From NCBI RefSeq assembly GCF_932294415.1, contig NC_065535.1:69619362-69683361 (forward strand): 64,000 nt of DNA, read 5' to 3'. Below the pieces are notes generated by a model. It was not told the DNA's origin and searched no databases. It saw only the letters and a list, made by a program, of their open reading frames with translations. Below, in pieces: positions 21,601-32,001 of the stretch. Position numbers and translations under genes: made by a program. Position 1 is the stretch's first letter. Each line of letters begins with the position of its first letter. This DNA comes from Quercus robur (taxonomy: Eukaryota; Streptophyta; Magnoliopsida; Fagales; Fagaceae).

Positions 21601-23199
21601 TTAACATAAACTAGAAACGAGTACATCAGTTGAGAGAGTATGTTCTAAGAAACAAGGGCTCTCCTTAATCCATGCAACATATTGCTCAACACCCTGAACA
21701 TGTTTTGCTAACAAGTGGGCTACTTGATTACCTTTCCTACCAACATGTGAAATAGAAAATCTACGAAAAGCACTTAACAAAGAACTAATTCCATACACAA
21801 CTGATGCAATCAAAGATGGAGGAGGAGAAATGCCAGCAATATCATTTGAAACCATAACAGAATCTCCCTCAAGAACAATCTCATGAAATCCCATATCTTT
21901 AGCAAATGTAATGCCCAATTCATAAGCTTTTGCTTCGACTTCCAAGGATCCCAGATGTTGATTTAGCTTCATTGACAAAGCTCCCATGAACAAACCTTCA
22001 CTATTGCGTATTACCACTCCTACCCCAGACTTTCGTTGTTCTGCGAAGACAGCCCCATCAACATTTACTTTAAAAACAGAAGCATTAGGAGGTGACCAAA
22101 CCTGTCTGCATTGTTTTGCCGAGCCTAATGCAGTACTTCCAGAAATTGCAGATGTTGCAGCATATAAAGAAGTTGCATTTGCAGAAACTGCAGTTGCAGA
22201 AACTGCATTTGCAGCAACTGTAGTTGCAGAAACTGCATTTGCAGAATTAGATACTGCATTTGATAAATCGCTAGAACTTGATGAAGTTGAAGAATTTGCA
22301 GCCTTGAATGATTCAATATATGTTCCACACCACTTGACTAGTTCAAATCCTGTCATAAACTGTTTTCCATTTCTTTTCTCATTTTGCCTAGTCCACAAAG
22401 CCCAAGCAATGGTCACAGCTAATGAGAGTACTTCCTCACCACTTTTCTGAACATGCACTAGGAACCAAAACAACTCCATAAAATCATTAAAAAATAGATG
22501 TTGCTGCCTGCAGAAAATAGAAGTAAGAGCCCAGGTACCCGAAGCACATAAGTAGCTCCAAAACACATGACCAAAGGATTCATAGCCCATTTTACACTCT
22601 TCACATAAATCATTGTCAACAATTCCTCTCTTTTTAAGGTTAGACAATGTTGGTAGAATGTTTTTACACGCTCTCCACCCAAAGTGTTTAACCTTATTTG
22701 GAATTTTCAAACCCCATAGCACCTTCCAAAGTGTCTTCATATCACTATTGTTTGAACAGGAACCAAAATCAGATTGTACTCTAGTCTCCATAGCAATTTT
22801 GTAAGCACTCCTCACTGAGAATTTCCCATTTGGGGTTGTACTCCATATCAAGGTATCTGCAGGTAGAGTTGAGCTAAGTGGCAAACCAAAAATGATGTCA
22901 GCCTCATGTGGTACAAAAATCTGATGAACCAAATCATATTTCCACTTCGCGGTATCACTATTAATAAGATCAAAGACCAATGCTTGACTGCCCAGCACTG
23001 TTGGTGGTGATATTACTTTAAAGGTAGATGGAATTGGCAACCATTTATCAGACCAAATCCTAATCTTCTGACCATTCCCAACCCGCCATCTTTCTCCACT
23101 CCTAACAATATTTTGTGCAGCCATTATACTCTGCCACAAATAAGATGGTTCAAATTTGAACCTACCACTGAGATTATTTTTTTGCCTTAACAATAACAA
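21601..23199 (-). CDS. LINE ORF2 C-terminal part: zf-RVT zinc domain and RNase H
   Basis: An uninterrupted frame of 532 residues. The first half has the post-RT region (SYLWQSIMAAQNIVRSGERW, then IRIWSDKWLP) and the zf-RVT domain (WKVLWGLKIPNKVKHFGWRA, then CEECKMGYESFGHVFW). The second half is an RNase H of the plant LINE type: Asp in FKVNVDGAVF, Glu in SLEVEAKAYEL, Asp in VLEGDSVMVS and the final GNQVAHLLAKH. RNase H removes the RNA strand during target-primed reverse transcription. Between them is an odd Ala/Ser/Val/Asn-rich spacer of about 60 residues made by a short tandem DNA repeat (22140-22270). The frame is open, but RT and endonuclease are missing, so it is a truncated relic and not a host gene. 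Confidence 0.8.
   Translation of the reverse strand: MLLLRQKNNLSGRFKFEPSYLWQSIMAAQNIVRSGERWRVGNGQKIRIWSDKWLPIPSTFKVISPPTVLGSQALVFDLINSDTAKWKYDLVHQIFVPHEADIIFGLPLSSTLPADTLIWSTTPNGKFSVRSAYKIAMETRVQSDFGSCSNNSDMKTLWKVLWGLKIPNKVKHFGWRACKNILPTLSNLKKRGIVDNDLCEECKMGYESFGHVFWSYLCASGTWALTSIFCRQQHLFFNDFMELFWFLVHVQKSGEEVLSLAVTIAWALWTRQNEKRNGKQFMTGFELVKWCGTYIESFKAANSSTSSSSSDLSNAVSNSANAVSATTVAANAVSATAVSANATSLYAATSAISGSTALGSAKQCRQVWSPPNASVFKVNVDGAVFAEQRKSGVGVVIRNSEGLFMGALSMKLNQHLGSLEVEAKAYELGITFAKDMGFHEIVLEGDSVMVSNDIAGISPPPSLIASVVYGISSLLSAFRRFSISHVGRKGNQVAHLLAKHVQGVEQYVAWIKESPCFLEHTLSTDVLVSSLC
22140..22270. repeat. Coding microsatellite in the LINE ORF
   Basis: Imperfect tandem copies of a unit resembling ACTGCATTTGCAGAA (15-18 bp). 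In the minus-strand protein they give repeated NAVSAT-like units between zf-RVT and RNase H. Confidence 0.8.
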
Positions 23200-23385
23200 C
23201 CAGCATTTCTCATTGTGAGATGTGTTACTTCTGCAACATTTTTCACAATAAATTATAGGTATTTAGTTGTTATTGGTTCAAATTTGAACCTACCGTTGAG
23301 ATTACTTTTTAGCTCCAATTTTGATGATTTTTTTTATTGTTATAATTATTATGTGCATATGGAAAGTTTGTTTATTTGGAAATAT

Positions 23386-23635
23386 AGGGTCTGTTTGGAT
23401 AGAACTTATTTTACTGAAACTGAAAACTGAAAACTGAAAACACTGTAGCAAAATAATTTTTAAATGTATGAATAGTGCTGTGGGACCCATTTTTAATGAA
23501 AAAATTGATAAAAAATGAAATTTGTGGATCCGTGAACAGTGCACGGATGCACTATTCACCGAAGACCGGTCAAAAGTTGCGGCTACTGTTCATGTACCGT
23601 ACATGAACAGTACCGCTTGTTGGGGAAAAGGCGTG

Positions 23636-23675
<40 letters not shown>

Positions 23676-23727
23676 GGAAAACGCAGAAACTTAAAATGCA
23701 GCAAACGTGGATCCAAACTCAGCCATA
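23386..23727 (-). mobile_element. MITE family M1, copy A
   Basis: The ends GGGTCTGTTTGGATA and ATCCAAACTCAGCC are approximate inverted repeats. The interior carries the family's GTGGGACCC and GAATAGTGC phrases, short palindromes (for example CATGTACCGTACATG) and a poly-A run (23635-23669). Related copies are at 35395, 39013 and 40400. It is inverted relative to those three. Confidence 0.7.
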
Positions 23728-23804
23728 GTATTAATTTAAGAAATTATTACACTTACTAAGAAATAATTATTATAACTCTTTTAGAGATGAATATGTATTT
23801 CTCA

Positions 23805-25313
23805 TCTATATATATATATATAACCGAAGCCTTTGAAACTCTCATAATTTTCCACGTCAGCACAATATTTAAATAAAATTATTTGACTTTTTAAAAATAA
23901 ATAACACACGTTCCTTTTTCAAAACAAAAACTTGACTAGCCACGCTTCTTCTTCTTGAGCTAGGGTTTCAGCCATTCATAATTTTCTCCTTTAGCACTCC
24001 CTCTCCAGTTGCTACATCTGAAAAATCAAATCAAGGTTAGGATTTTTCTATTTGCTAAATTTTTTATATTGATTTCTAGGGTTTAGTTCAATAAACATTA
24101 GCAATTTACAAATCTGTGCAACCGACAATACATATTTATAAGTGGTGCAGGTGTTGAATAATACTTGATTGTTGATTTTTACAAATCTGTGCAACCGACA
24201 ATACATGTTTATGAGTGGTGCAAGCGTTGAATAATACTTGATTGCTGATTTTTCAACCTTCAATGATAGCGTACAGTTCTAAATCTTGCAATCAAGTTTA
24301 GATATTTATTTACCATGACCTGATTGTATTAATATCGTTACATGATGAAAATTTTTGTGATTATAAATCAATAATTCATTTTTTTTAATCATTGATTTGT
24401 GCCCTTTGTTATAGATTCAGTTTTGCAAATCTCTATGGATTTCACCAATGACTTTTTTACTATGGATTTTCGTTTGCTGAGTGAAGGCTTAGTTATTGGT
24501 AGCGTGGGGGTGGGAATCAATCTTATGAGGTGATGTCAACAATTATAACATACTGTATGAATTTTGGTACAACTACACCTCCATAGCAACTTTCTTAATA
24601 ATTTTTAATTTCTGTTAATAATTGTTAATTGAAATTCTACTTTAATGGAGTAACTATGGTTCTCTTGCTTATTTATAAAATTGTTTTTGTTTTTGCAATT
24701 GGAATTTACAAGTACTTCTGTGGATTTGTGGATTACATCGATTGGCAGAAGCTTTCAGCACCTTCAAAACCCACACATGTGATCATAGCTGCCTCACCTA
24801 ATGGTCTTCTTATTTATAATTTGTGTTGATATTATTCTTAGTTGAGAAAGGAAAAAAAAGTTACCCAACATAGGTAATCACGTTAAATTTAATTTTACTA
24901 TATAGCTGAAATAGGTTTGCATTTTATTTGTTTTTTTTTCACTTGTAGTTATTTTCGTCAATGTTGAATACTTTCTTGAATTCCAAATGCATTAGGTTTG
25001 TGATTGTCTCAAGTGAAGAGAGACATTTTTTAAAATTTTCATTCAACCACCCCCTGTTGGTGCATCTTCATATTTTGAATTTATATTGATCTAATTGTTA
25101 TTCCTATCTTGCATGCTTTCTTTGCAACATAATTTCTAATAATGATAAGTTTGCATCTGTAATATGTGGTCTTATTAATAGTTAAATATATATGGGGAAG
25201 TATATATCTTAACTTACATTTTAGTTTAATTTTCGTTTTTATGAATTTAGAACAGTTATTGATACTGCATATTTTATATAACTATTCCGTGCATCGCATG
25301 GGTTAGCTACTAG
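23805..25313 (+). mobile_element. Non-autonomous Helitron, about 1.5 kb
   Basis: The 5' end is TCTATATATATATAT, preceded by A (23804). The 3' end has the stem CCGTGCATCGCATGGG followed by GCTACTAG at 25313 and then T. These are the canonical plant Helitron features: 5'-TC, 3' hairpin plus CTAR, and insertion between A and T without target duplication. No Rep/helicase is present. A 73-bp tandem duplication lies inside. Confidence 0.78.
24107..24252. repeat. 73-bp tandem duplication inside the Helitron
   Basis: Two consecutive copies beginning TACAAATCTGTGCAACCGAC differ at a few positions. Confidence 0.85.
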
Positions 25314-25616
25314 TTTTAAAAAATAGCTATTCCTAAAAAATAACTATTTCCTATAATAAAAATATAATCAAACTACCGAATATTTAAACTATATGAATAA
25401 CTATTATATTACAGTACCTATTACAGCCAACTAAATATGCCCTAAATCTCTTTTGAATTGTTTTATCAATTCGGATTTTTTTGTCCAAATAAATTAGATA
25501 TTTTTAAGTTTTTCTGAAAAAAAAAAAAGATAGAGGGATTTCTTTTGTAGAGAGATTCTTTTAAAAAAAAAAAAAAATCCCTCCATAGTTAAGAATTTCT
25601 ATAAAAAATAAGTTTA

Positions 25617-26020
25617 TAATTGTTTATTATCTTCAATTTTTTCAAGAAATTTCTCATTTTAGAAATTAAATGTTCTTGTAGTTTTAAATCTAATTGATTT
25701 AAAACTAAGCCTATAAATTCTATAGATTCCTTTTAAGACGTCTTCTATTGTTTTAGAGAACATAAGGATATCATCAATAAACTATACAAAAATCATCAAG
25801 GTCTTCAAAGATGTTGTCCATCAATCTTTGAAAAACTTGAGGAACTATATGTCTATATTAAGTCTATATTAATGTCCTCTAGGAGTGCTAAATGTTGTAA
25901 AAGTTCTAGACTCCTTTTGTTAATTGTTTTTACTAGAATCCTAACTTACCGTCAAACTTGCTAAAAAAATTTGATCCTTTGGTTTGGTTAACCAAGACAT
26001 CAAATTATAATCGGTCATTA
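25617..26020 (-). pseudogene. Endogenous caulimovirid-like (or gypsy-like) reverse transcriptase remnant
   Basis: The minus strand shows, in order, FFSKFDGKLGF (about 25930-25973), then TTFSTPRGH (about 25870-25898), then QVFQRLMDNIFEDL and an IDDIL motif (about 25765-25840). Next comes LDLKLQEHLISKM with KIEDNKQL (about 25617-25710). The spacing and wording (MDNIF, LQEH...KK.EDNKQL) are those of plant pararetrovirus reverse transcriptases; a Ty3/gypsy source is less likely but possible. Stops and frameshifts break it repeatedly, one of them right at the catalytic motif, so it is dead. No capsid, movement or protease text was found next to it. It is a fossil fragment in an AT-rich stretch. 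Confidence 0.55.
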
Positions 26021-27240
26021 TGCCTCTTGTGGTTGATTTTTATTCAGATTTTTCCTATTTTAATTTCACTATGGTTTCTTACTAGTTACCATAAAAAGGG
26101 GTCTAAAGTGAGGGCTTTTTGTCTCTTCTATCATTTTTTTTTTAATGAAAATGTTCTTTAATTCAAATATCAAACTCATCTACAACATTTTTTAGTATAG
26201 ATCATGAAAAAGACTCTTAACAATTATCTTTTAATTTTAAGCTACATAAACGAGGGTTTCTGGACCATGGTTTCTAAGAGTCTCCACTAAAAAAATTTCA
26301 AGAATTTTATAGACCCAATGAGATGAATCTAAAACATTAATTGTTTGAAAATGATGACCAAAATGACAACAAAATACAAACTATCATATTGCTAAAAGAT
26401 AAAAGTCATGAAGGGTTGCAACTTGCAACAAATTTTGAGTGGCATTCCAGTCACTCAAAACAAAAAAACATAGTACAGATCTATTAATAATTACAATCAC
26501 AAACATACAATACTACTACTAATAATAATAATAGTTACCATAATTATCAAATTTTATATTTAGACAAAAAGTAAAAGAAAAAAAAATTATATTCGGTTAA
26601 AGCACAAGCTATTAACTAATAATTTAAAAGGTACATTGCATCAAGAGACTTGTAATTTAACTAGAACTTTATGATATTTTCTAATTAAAAACATTTATGG
26701 TTCAAATTCTTCATTTCCCATTAACTATCAAATCATAAAAAATAAAATGAAAAAAACCAAGAGGTACATTGCTTAATTTCATTTCATAGTGTAAAAATGG
26801 ATATTGCAACTGCAGTACTGCACTATATTCTTACTGGTCTCCATGCTTCTCTCCCTATGATCTTTAAGAGGCTTTTTTGATGTAAAAGGCAGACAAACAT
26901 ATTGGGTCAGGGACTGCATATCTAAACCCAAAACTTTAGCTAATAGGCTCAGAACACCCCAATTCAAATGCACACAACCAAGCATACTCATGCTCTCATG
27001 CATACCCAAAAAACAAAAAGGGTGGTGTGACAAAACGGACCGCGGCCTATTGTTTCATGAAATGGATGAAGCAAAGGGGTGGTGTCACATGAGGCCCTAA
27101 GTCCAAGAATTAGATCAAGGGAGATGTAACATGAGGCCCATACAACTCTTGGGGTTCACTTTCTATCCCATAAGAAAAGAAAACTTCCACTTACAATCTC
27201 CACGAATGGATCTAAATAGTGCAAAACCAGAAACATTGGC
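26021..27240. other. Non-coding stretch
   Basis: AT-rich, no gene recognised. The end (about 26990-27240) is less AT-rich and leads into a LINE RNase H fragment. It may be further decayed LINE sequence. Confidence 0.35.
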
Positions 27241-27384
27241 CTAACTCACTCTATGGCGGCTGAGCTCTTGGGCCTACGGGATGGTCTTATTTTAGCAAAT
27301 AACCTCAATATTAGAAAGTTGTACATTGAGATAGATGCAAAAGCTGTGATCACAATTCTTACTTCCCATGATATATTAACTAAT
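27241..27384 (+). pseudogene. LINE RNase H fragment, first part
   Basis: The plus strand reads SMAAELLGLRDGLILANNLN and then IEIDAKAVI. It parallels AELWGIRDGLTLCCNLNI and VKLDAKSIV in the larger LINE at 56040-57233. These are the Glu and Asp active-site regions of RNase H. The frame stops where a second LINE tail is inserted. Confidence 0.65.
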
Positions 27385-27414
27385 ATAAGTATATAACTCA
27401 TCCATGTAATGCCT

Positions 27415-27418
<4 letters not shown>

Positions 27419-27451
<33 letters not shown>

Positions 27452-27600
27452 AGAGACCATAGCTTTCTTAAATTAAAAATTACTGGAAGATCAAACGAAA
27501 TAAAAACAGAAATATCTTGGGAAACATCCTTCATCCAGACTAATAAAGGAAAAGAACTTCTTGCTCTCCTAGCTAAATAGAAATATTTGATATTTGATTG
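27419..27600 (-). mobile_element. LINE 3' tail inserted in another LINE
   Basis: A 27-T run at 27419-27446 is the poly-A tail of a minus-strand insertion. Upstream on that strand the text LARRARSSFPLLVWMKDVSQ and DISVFISFDLP matches the extreme C-terminus of plant LINE RNase H. Confidence 0.55.
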
Positions 27601-27604
27601 CAAG

Positions 27605-27786
27605 TACCTCCTCAAGCTTTCTTAGGAAACCATATTCACCACACCTACCGTGAAAAGAATCATTGCACAAATCTTTTGGCCAAGGAAGAACACTCTACTA
27701 GTGATAGTTTTATGTTGTACTTGCAACCTCCTTCCCTTATTTTGTACCTGTTATTAACTAATGCTTTGAAGTGTTTCTTACCTTAA
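27605..27786 (+). pseudogene. LINE RNase H fragment, C-terminal part
   Basis: HTYREKNHCTNLLAKEE followed by FMLYLQPPSLIL matches the last RNase H motif (YREANxCAdLLAK). It continues the fragment at 27241-27384, now split by the inserted LINE tail. Confidence 0.6.
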
Positions 27787-28474
27787 ACTTTGTACTTCTT
27801 AATTATGTTTAATTTAAGTTCCCTTTCACCAAAAAAGAAAAAAAGAAGTGGGCTGCTCTATATGCAATTGAACTAGATTCAATAAATGGCTAGATTAGAA
27901 TCTAGACCAGGTCAAGATTAGAAGCCCGTATTGTTTGGCCCAAAAGGGCATCTCAAATTAGTCCATCGTAAAAATCGTCCATCTAAATTCTTAAAGAAAA
28001 AGAAAAAGAAAAGCTCTACTTTTAAAAGAAAAGTCTATTAAAGCTAAAAGCTAGGCCAGAAATTATCAAACCAAAACCGTATGGACTGCGTCAGTAGAAG
28101 CAAACTATGTCTATGGTACATATTAATACGATCATGACCTGTTCCTCAGTCTTCAGTCTTCAGTCTTCAGTCGTCCCTTTCCTTCTCAGTACTATCCCCT
28201 TGCCCATGGAAGGGGTCGTAAGAAGGGTCAACCACCTTGACTTCAACAAAAGCCCACTAGCCATGACTTTGTAATTTTTGTACCATTTTTCTTTCCCTCA
28301 CGCAAAGAAGATATTTTGTGCTTCTTTTTTCTTTTTTTTTTCTTTTTTTTAAATCAAGGGCTCCAAAGTCCAAACAAACGCCATTGATTTTAATTTCTCA
28401 GAAAAAAAATAAATTATTGTCCTCTACTTTTACTCCCAACCAATGTAGTTTGCCAATAGAGTTGTCCTCTTCTC

Positions 28475-28512
<38 letters not shown>

Positions 28513-28870
28513 AGAATCTGTCCTCCTCTCACTTTGGTCCATTGATAACGACAACAAAACAAACCAAACCAAACCAAAAAGGGTACAAAATAATAATAAT
28601 AATCAAGGGTTGTGGTAGAAATACTATTTAAATTTCAAAGTTTTTTTTTTTAATAAATTTTTTACTGTTGGTTTAAAACAAAGTAGAGTTTTTGAAGAAT
28701 AGTGCTAAATAGGCCTTTGATTTCATCTTTACGAAGAACTGAAGTAGTCTAGTCTTTCCAACACGGTTTAGACCATGACTTCAAGTAGCAATATTACTAT
28801 TTCTTGGAGTCTGTATGTAAGACTGATTCTATTCAAACAATTAGAGATAAGTTTTGTTGCATTAATTAAA
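27787..28870. other. Non-coding stretch with simple repeats
   Basis: It contains four copies of CAGTCTT around 28145-28170, a long poly-T (28479-28512) and an AAACC run near 28556. No gene. Confidence 0.4.
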
Positions 28871-28871
28871 A

Positions 28872-29038
28872 CTAGTATATAACTCATGCAAACGTATGAA
28901 TTCATTTAAAATTAAACATAATTTTTATTATGAAAATATAGATAATTAGTCAAATTATTTTTTAAAAAAGCATGTAACACATCGTACGTATAAATACATT
29001 TAAAATTAAACATAATTTTTATTATAAAAAATATAAAT
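28872..29038 (-). mobile_element. Possible Helitron 3' end, interrupted by a solo LTR
   Basis: On the minus strand the sequence ends ATATACTAG next to T, with a weak hairpin (CATACGTTTGCATGAG) just before. Two similar roughly 53-bp units are seen at 28887 and 28979. The other end was not found. Confidence 0.3.
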
Positions 29039-29716
29039 TGTAAGGACTCAATTTGTAATGACCCAAAATGATACTGGATCCGCACGTAAAAAAGGCCCAA
29101 ACAATATCATTTGTAGAGCGTGGGTTTGAAAGGCTAGGCCTTGGTCACCGGACGGTGGTTAGTCGTGGTATCCATACAGAATTAAACCGTGTTCGCTCGA
29201 GGAGTCTTTCTCCTTGAGGCGGTCTGGGAGACTCTGGTTCTTGGCCTTTTTTCCCTGTCCCTTTTTTCCGGATTGCTTGCTTCTCCTTTTATATTAGCCT
29301 GTATCCCTTATCCTATGTCCACGTGTAGGATCGACTTTCCAGGACTGATACTTGTCCTATCAGCCCATACCCAAAGTGGTGGGGGTGGTTGTAAAAACTG
29401 CAGAGTATAGCTCTGTCAGGTGCAGAGTATTCAATGGCAGTAATGACAGCTTTCCCTTTGTCCTTGGTCGTTATACTATTCAGCGTCCCCTTCTCTATTG
29501 ACATAGATATTTTAGATTTTTTCCAAAACTGTTCCTATACCGTTCTTGTCCTTTCTTTCAGGGGGACCTCGGATATGCCGAGGACAGAATTATCCTCGAC
29601 TATGTCTTAAGACTATTTGGACTTTTATTACACGTCCTCGGCTATACCCCTTCTCGGCTCGGGTCTTGGGCCTCAATGTAAAAATGGGCCAGGACCACAA
29701 ATTCTTGGGCCCCACA
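29039..29716 (-). mobile_element. Solo LTR, 678 bp, TSD TAAAT
   Basis: It runs TG...CA with the exact 5-bp duplication TAAAT at 29034-29038 and 29717-29721. On the minus strand it starts TGTGGGGCCC, as does the gypsy LTR at 61239, and is nearly the same length (675 bp there). A TATAAAAG box on the minus strand at 29286-29293 supports that orientation. Its two small open frames are LTR noise. Confidence 0.85.
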
Positions 29717-29721
29717 TAAAT

Positions 29722-30211
29722 AATTAGTTAATTTTTTTTTAAAGTAAACATAATTAGTCACATATTAAAATTCTTACCTAAATTTAATACTACTTTTGAT
29801 TTTTTTTTCTTCTAATTTTTAATAAGATAGAATATGTGGTGATTTTTATTGAGTATATGTGATTGGTTTATTTATTTATTTATAAATTATTAATATTAGA
29901 TTCTTAGTATTTTGCACTCATTAACTCACTTGGTACAAAAATTAAAAAACTTAAGTGGACACATAGCACAAACTTAAGTGGATAATTATAATGTAGTTCC
30001 CACGTAAATTTAGACACATGAGGCAAAATTGGATTCTAATTTTAAATTCTAATTGAATTTTCTTTAAGTTTTACTTATTAATATATATAGAGCAGCTTAC
30101 AAGTATAACAAGTCATTTTATAATGTTGGTCAAATTTTAGATATATATTTGAAGAAATCGTACCGTTATTTGTAAGTTTTAACATTAAATGTTTAAAAAA
30201 CTGTCGTTTTC

Positions 30212-30243
<32 letters not shown>

Positions 30244-30394
30244 TTAAGAGATAGTTTCAACTATGACGTCCACTTTTGATAATTATTACATCATGACACC
30301 AATGGGAGCTAAGTGGAACATATTGCACTTTCCTATACTTCCTTTTATATCTACAAAAGTGAAATTAGCATTAACTTAGGATCAAAATTGATAG
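29722..30394. other. Non-coding stretch
   Basis: AT-rich, poly-T/poly-A tract near 30210-30243. Nothing recognised. Confidence 0.4.
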
Positions 30395-30673
30395 TGTTAG
30401 GGATATATTTGACATATTAGCCCAATACAATAGGCTCAAACCCACTTACTTTATGTGCAATATAAGTCTCCTACTTGTAATAGTGGTTTAGGGTTTAGTC
30501 TCTTATATATACTTATATTATGATTCATTATAACACAGAATTTGTACAATAAAAATGTAGCTCTTAAGGGTTTAAGTAACCTTCTTATTCTTGTGTTCTT
30601 ATTCTATACTTCTACTTCCACGTCTACTATATCATATTCAACATGGTATACACGTCAATACAAATATTTAACA
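30395..30673 (+). mobile_element. Probable copia-type LTR remnant
   Basis: Starts TGTTAGGGATATATTTGAC and ends ATTTAACA. It is followed by TGATATGATAGC, which resembles the initiator-tRNA-Met binding site TGGTATCAGAGC (three differences). Internal sequence was not identified afterwards. Confidence 0.45.
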
Positions 30674-30684
30674 TGATATGATAG

Positions 30685-31216
30685 CAAAATTTCATTCTTG
30701 GCACTAAGCAAAATATCTCTATAAAGTAAAGAAGATTCCCACGTTACAACTTTCAATATATGAGGAGTATGAAATCGGAAGAGCCTTATACGTTTAAAGT
30801 CTTAAACTACTGATTTAACACGTGACACACGCACCCCTAGTCCAGTGCAGTTCCCACCGGCTAAGGACTGAAATCAGCACTTGATGTAATTGGCACTTTA
30901 TTAAAGCCTTAAAGGGGCCATTTTCAAAATGAAATCACCTTTTGAGATGACTCGAAAAGGTTGTGTAGAAAAAAATTAATAATAAAAAAAAAGGTTAAAA
31001 ACATATAAGTGAAAAACCCTGAAAAGAATTAATAATAACAAATGAAAAGTACAAGTGAAAAAGAGAGGAGAATAAAAGTTGTCCTGACGAAGAATTTAAC
31101 CAAGTCGTTCTTTTTTATCTTAGGTTTGTGAGAAAATTCTTAAGTATCTTTGTAGTATAATGAAATAATTTTTTTTTTTAATTTCCTCTAATATTTATGG
31201 TAGATTCTTAAATAAA
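30685..31216. other. Non-coding stretch
   Basis: AT-rich; may contain decayed LTR-element interior. No coding signal. Confidence 0.35.
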
Positions 31217-31809
31217 TTTAATAAATAGACCCCACTATAAATTTGAAAGAAAAAAAAAAAAAAAACTTTCTTGTACTCTGATAATACCTAAGAATTACTC
31301 GTGTTTGTGTACGATGTTTTTTTTTTTTGGTACTAGGCTAATAAGCCCACTTGACAACATGCTATGCACCTCTCTATTATGTGATCATTATTAGTCATAC
31401 TCATATAGTCATCTATATATATATATATATATAATCAGGCGTGTAACGTTACCGACTTAGCAAAGTTTGATTTGTGGGCCATTCAATACACACAATGTAC
31501 ACAACTAGACCGGTAATTTAGATTGTTTAATTATAAGTAGCAAAGATTAAGAATTTTGGTTTTAAAAAATAGCAAAACTAGCAGATTAAGATATTTAATA
31601 AATAGATCCCATTATAAATTTGAAAGAAAAAAAAAAAAAAAAAAAAACTTTCTTGTACTCTGAGAGTACCTAAGAATTACTCGTGTTTGAGTATGCACAA
31701 ACAATTTTTTTTTTTTTTTTTTTTTTTTGGGTACTAGGCTAATAAGCCCACTTGACAACATGCTATGTACCTCTCTATTATGTGATCATTATTAGTCATA
31801 CTCATATAG

Positions 31810-31846
<37 letters not shown>

Positions 31847-32001
31847 CCGGCGTGTAATGTTACCGACTTAGCAAAGTTTGATTTGTGTGCCATTCAATAC
31901 ACACAATGTACATAACTAGACCGGTAATTTAGATTGTTTAATTATAAGTAGCAAAGATTAAGAATTTTGGTTTTAAAAAATAGCAAAACTAGCAGATTAA
32001 G
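31217..32001. repeat. Tandem duplication, period 377 bp
   Basis: Copy 1 is 31217-31593 and copy 2 is 31594 to about 32001. They are nearly identical (for example both carry GGCTAATAAGCCCACTTGAC) except for longer poly-A, poly-T and (TA)n tracts in copy 2. It looks like a young local duplication. Confidence 0.9.

Larger units (their letters stand above)
21555..23241 (-). mobile_element. 5'-truncated L1-type LINE
   Basis: The minus-strand 3' end is marked by an interrupted poly-T run (poly-A tail) at about 21555-21580. Coding sequence runs from 23199 to 21601. The 38 bp left of the tail (21517-21554) resemble 23242-23279 beyond the 5' end, with 4 mismatches by eye; this may be a diverged target duplication. 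Endonuclease and reverse transcriptase domains are missing. Confidence 0.75.

Noticed and set aside
30390..30684. GATAG pentamers at 30390 and 30680 as a TSD
   Set aside because: The enclosed sequence does not end in CA at that point, so the match is probably chance; the LTR end at 30673 with a decayed primer site fits better.
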